From NCBI GenBank assembly GCA_030038955.1, contig JASHQV010000007.1, forward strand, positions 1-14,178: DNA of 14,178 bases, in the 5' to 3' direction. Both the position numbers and the translations under genes were made by a program. Of the stretch, positions 12,412 through 14,178 are shown one piece after another (the stretch's first letter is position 1; every line of letters begins with the position of its first letter). The notes under the pieces are model-generated. The model ran no database searches. It was given only the letters and a program-made list of their open reading frames with translations, and was not told the origin of the DNA. Source of the stretch: Solirubrobacteraceae bacterium. GTDB taxonomy: Bacteria; Actinomycetota; Thermoleophilia; Solirubrobacterales; Solirubrobacteraceae.

Positions 12412-12971
12412 TCCGACACCTCCAGGTGCTCGCGGATCCGCGCGAGACCACGGCTGACTCGCTGCCTCACGACACTCTCTGAACAGTGCAGTGAGGCGGC
12501 GAGCTCGCGGTACTCGCGCTCCTCGACGACCCGCCCTGCGACCGCCTCCTGCAACAGCCCGGAAAGGTCCCCAAGCGCGTCCATCGCGGGTGTGCCTCCG
12601 TCGCCGAGCGCCTCGACCACTGCCAGCATCTGATCGTCAACCACCAGCGGCGCCAGCCCCAGGCGTCGTCGCGTCTCATCCTCGACCCGGCCCCGCCGGA
12701 CGCTACGCGCCAGCAGGTTGCGGGCGATGCCAAACAGCCACGCCCGCGGCTCGCCCCGCTCCGGCCGGTAGGAGCCCATCGACTCGAACACCACGGCAAA
12801 CGTCTCGGCCATCAAGTCGGCCGCGACCTCCGACGAACGCGTCCAGTGCAAGAAGAAGCGCAGCACGTCCCGCTCCTGGCGGGCGTAGAACTCGCCAAAC
12901 GCCTCCGCGTCAGCGCCAGACGACGCGGCAGCAAGCAGCTCCCCATCCGTCCTGACGGCCACGCGCCTCAT
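12408..12971 (-). CDS. ECF-type sigma-70 family RNA polymerase sigma factor
   Basis: 187 aa with the two-domain ECF layout. Region 2 is at about 25-95 (FYARQERDVLRFFL, then the -10-binding AADLMAETFAVVF at 50-62 and the RPERGEPRAWLFGIARN block at 69-85). Region 4 is at about 133-183, with the HTH YRELAASLHCSESVVRQRVSRGLARIR. There is no long C-terminal extension. It is co-transcribed and overlapping with the membrane protein gene downstream. A perfect 8-bp-arm palindrome sits 12 bases upstream of the ATG and is the likely control site. GTG codons within the first six residues are alternative starts. Target promoters cannot be named. Confidence 0.92.
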   Translation of the reverse strand: MRRVAVRTDGELLAAASSGADAEAFGEFYARQERDVLRFFLHWTRSSEVAADLMAETFAVVFESMGSYRPERGEPRAWLFGIARNLLARSVRRGRVEDETRRRLGLAPLVVDDQMLAVVEALGDGGTPAMDALGDLSGLLQEAVAGRVVEEREYRELAASLHCSESVVRQRVSRGLARIREHLEVSE

Positions 12972-12983
12972 CTCACAACTACT

Positions 12984-13006
12984 TCACGAAAGCGCCCATT
13001 TCGTGA
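12984..13006. promoter_or_regulatory. 23-bp palindrome upstream of the ECF sigma gene
   Basis: TCACGAAA (12984-12991) and TTTCGTGA (12999-13006) are exact inverted repeats separated by seven bases (GCGCCCA). The near edge is 12 bases before the sigma ATG, so it overlaps any short-leader promoter. This is the form of a dimeric repressor operator, though an RNA hairpin is also possible. The rest of 12972-13100 holds only the hairpin at 13055-13071. Confidence 0.6.
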
Positions 13007-13054
13007 CATCGCACCCGGCAAACCAAGCGCTTCCACCGTACCAAGCCAAAGACT

Positions 13055-13071
13055 GCCGTGACCAGCACGGC
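13055..13071 (-). terminator. Hairpin downstream of the hydrolase gene
   Basis: GCCGTG (13055-13060) pairs with CACGGC (13066-13071) around a five-base loop, 29 bases past the hydrolase stop. On the minus strand it is followed by AGTCTTTGGCTTGG, a weak T-rich tail. It is a plausible intrinsic terminator isolating the sigma operon from read-through. Confidence 0.4.
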
Positions 13072-13100
13072 CTGTGATACGCGTCTGCGGCTGCCCGCAT

Positions 13101-14072
13101 TCAGTTGGAAGCCAGTCGCTCAGTGTGGCGGTTGTTGGCTTCGCGCCATGCACGAAGCATCGCGGGGCCGCCATGGCCATCGTGCTCACAGATGATCAGC
13201 TCGCTTCCGGGCCAGGCCCGATGCAGGCGCCAAGGGATGATCGCCGGGCCGCTGACGTCGCCGCGTCCGTGGATCAGCGTCGCTGGGATGTGGGCCAGCA
13301 GGTGCATCCGCTCGAGCACCGGCGGATCGAGGAACGCGTCGTGAGACCAGTAGTGCGTGACGAGCGTCGCGAATCCATTGCGGAACTCAGCGTCCTTCCA
13401 GCCGGCGTCTCGCTTGACCCCGCCTGTCCCGATCGAGACGTGATGATCCTCCCAGTCGACCCACGCCCGACCGGCAGCGTCGCGAACCTGGGGGTCCGGA
13501 TCCCGCATCAGCTGCGCGAACGCCTCGACCAAGCGCCCGTCGCCGCGGCGGTAGCCGATCTCCGCCTGCTCGGCATGGGTAGCCAAGCGGTCCCAGGCTT
13601 CGGGAAAGATCGCGCCGACCGTCTCGGTGATCCAGTCAACCTGAAACCGGTCGGTGGTGGTGACAGCGCACAGGACGATCCCGGACACACGGTCGGGATG
13701 GGCCTGGGCATAGGCCAACGCGAGCGTCGATCCCCAGGAGATGCCGTTCACAAGCCAGCGCTCGATTCTGAGATGTGCCCGCAGCAACTCGATATCGGCG
13801 ATCAGTGCGGCCGTTGTATTGCCGTCAAGGTCATAGCCCGGGCTCGTCACGTGGGGCTCGGAGCGGCCGCATCCCCGCTGGTCGAGACCTACGACCCGAG
13901 TCCCGGCAGGATCGAACACCCCGCGGTAACTCCCATCCCGGAGCGTCCCACCAGGACCCCCGTGCAGGTAGAGCGCCGGCACGCCACGGTCGGACCCGGA
14001 CTCCTCCCAATACACCGAATGCCCGCCGCCCACATCCAGTAGACCAGAGGCTCGCATCTCAACCGCCGACAT
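13101..14072 (-). CDS. pip: Proline iminopeptidase (S33 alpha/beta hydrolase)
   Basis: 323 aa, the usual length for prolyl aminopeptidases, which release N-terminal proline from peptides in the cytoplasm. The oxyanion motif HGGPGG is at 37-42, followed by DQRGCGRSEPH (64-74), which is diagnostic for the family. The nucleophile elbow is GISWGS (about 109-114, Ser in the centre; the family usually has GGSWGS). A helical cap with W-rich WVDWEDHH follows, then the Asp of HGRGDVSGP and the catalytic His of HDGHGG near the C-terminus. All triad members are present and there is no signal peptide. Some related S33 enzymes are esterases, so the substrate is not certain. The ATG at 14072 lies six bases after a TAGGGT box, fitting a leaderless start; Met6 is an alternative. 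Confidence 0.88.
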   Translation of the reverse strand: MSAVEMRASGLLDVGGGHSVYWEESGSDRGVPALYLHGGPGGTLRDGSYRGVFDPAGTRVVGLDQRGCGRSEPHVTSPGYDLDGNTTAALIADIELLRAHLRIERWLVNGISWGSTLALAYAQAHPDRVSGIVLCAVTTTDRFQVDWITETVGAIFPEAWDRLATHAEQAEIGYRRGDGRLVEAFAQLMRDPDPQVRDAAGRAWVDWEDHHVSIGTGGVKRDAGWKDAEFRNGFATLVTHYWSHDAFLDPPVLERMHLLAHIPATLIHGRGDVSGPAIIPWRLHRAWPGSELIICEHDGHGGPAMLRAWREANNRHTERLASN

Positions 14073-14078
14073 CCCCTG

Positions 14079-14084
14079 ACCCTA
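14079..14084 (-). promoter_or_regulatory. Candidate -10 box of the hydrolase gene
   Basis: On the minus strand TAGGGT (14084-14079) matches TANNNT and ends six bases before the ATG, so the transcript would begin at about the first base of the start codon. It lies at the edge of the inverted repeat 14082-14137. No good -35 was seen. Confidence 0.35.
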
Positions 14085-14137
14085 TCGACGACTCCCGCCG
14101 CGCGAGGGTTCTGGACAGCACCGCGAGTCGTCGCTAG
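14082..14137. promoter_or_regulatory. Long-arm inverted repeat in the hydrolase promoter region
   Basis: CGACGACTC (14086-14094) and GAGTCGTCG (14125-14133) are exact inverted repeats. With one mismatched pair the arms extend to CTA/TAG (14082-14084 and 14135-14137), giving 12 of 13 paired bases. The 30-base spacer makes two separated protein-binding half-sites more natural than an RNA stem. It overlaps the candidate -10 box, where a repressor would act. The remaining bases to the window end show nothing further. Confidence 0.5.
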
Positions 14138-14178
14138 CTTGTTCGACGGATCGCAGGATGGGGTCAGTCGAGCATCTC

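Noticed and set aside
14164..14178. Possible last codons of a minus-strand gene entering from the right edge (EMLD-stop)
   Set aside because: Only four codons are visible, too few to support a gene call.
1..14178. CRISPR array, insertion sequence, prophage or rRNA/tRNA genes
   Set aside because: No regularly spaced repeats, transposase or integrase motifs, or RNA-gene signatures were seen on either strand.

Overview
The window is very GC-rich, with short intergenic gaps, frequent GTG starts and many 1- or 4-base stop/start overlaps. This suggests a high-GC Actinomycetota, and the protein style fits the Thermoleophilia/Solirubrobacterales best. That placement is inference; there is no rRNA or other marker gene here.

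Layout. (1) 1-173: a structured leader with a 19-bp perfect palindrome and a possible 44-codon ORF. (2) 174-713 (+): a RimJ/RimL-type GNAT acetyltransferase, convergent with (3) a minus-strand pair, a MarR regulator (2558-3022) followed by a 14-helix DHA2-type MFS exporter (810-2558) with a TGATG junction. (4) 3023-3395: a gap holding a minus-strand relic that resembles the N-terminus of a PLP threonine/serine dehydratase, then a run of strong hairpins. (5) 3396-3836 (+): a small cupin protein. (6) 3891-8477 (+): a five-gene block coding for a membrane-anchored PDZ protein, a membrane VWA protein, a MoxR AAA+ ATPase, a DUF58 protein and a second membrane VWA protein. Four-base overlaps link all of them except the VWA-1/MoxR junction, which has a 36-base gap. 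(7) 8547-8849: an SDR pseudogene with two apparent internal deletions. (8) 8865-10855 (+): an SDR lacking the canonical YxxxK, coupled to a polytopic membrane protein with GT-C-like features. (9) 10856-10962: a convergent gap with 16-bp tandem repeats. (10) 12971-10963 (-): an ECF sigma factor and an overlapping single-pass membrane protein, behind a 23-bp palindrome. (11) 14072-13101 (-): a proline iminopeptidase-type alpha/beta hydrolase, preceded by another long inverted repeat.

The most interesting unit is the PDZ-VWA-MoxR-DUF58-VWA block. MoxR-DUF58-VWA is a known actinobacterial core (mycobacterial moxR1-Rv1480-Rv1481). Here it is bracketed by two VWA membrane proteins of identical length with near-identical gene starts, and it is led by a translationally coupled PDZ protein. 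I infer an envelope-associated chaperone or remodelling machine in which MoxR acts with DUF58 in the cytoplasm, the two VWA proteins provide metal-dependent membrane platforms, and the PDZ domain senses or presents extracytoplasmic substrates. The MarR-MFS pair looks like a self-contained drug-export module. The sigma/membrane-protein pair looks like an envelope-sensing regulatory module whose membrane partner lacks the usual anti-sigma zinc motif.
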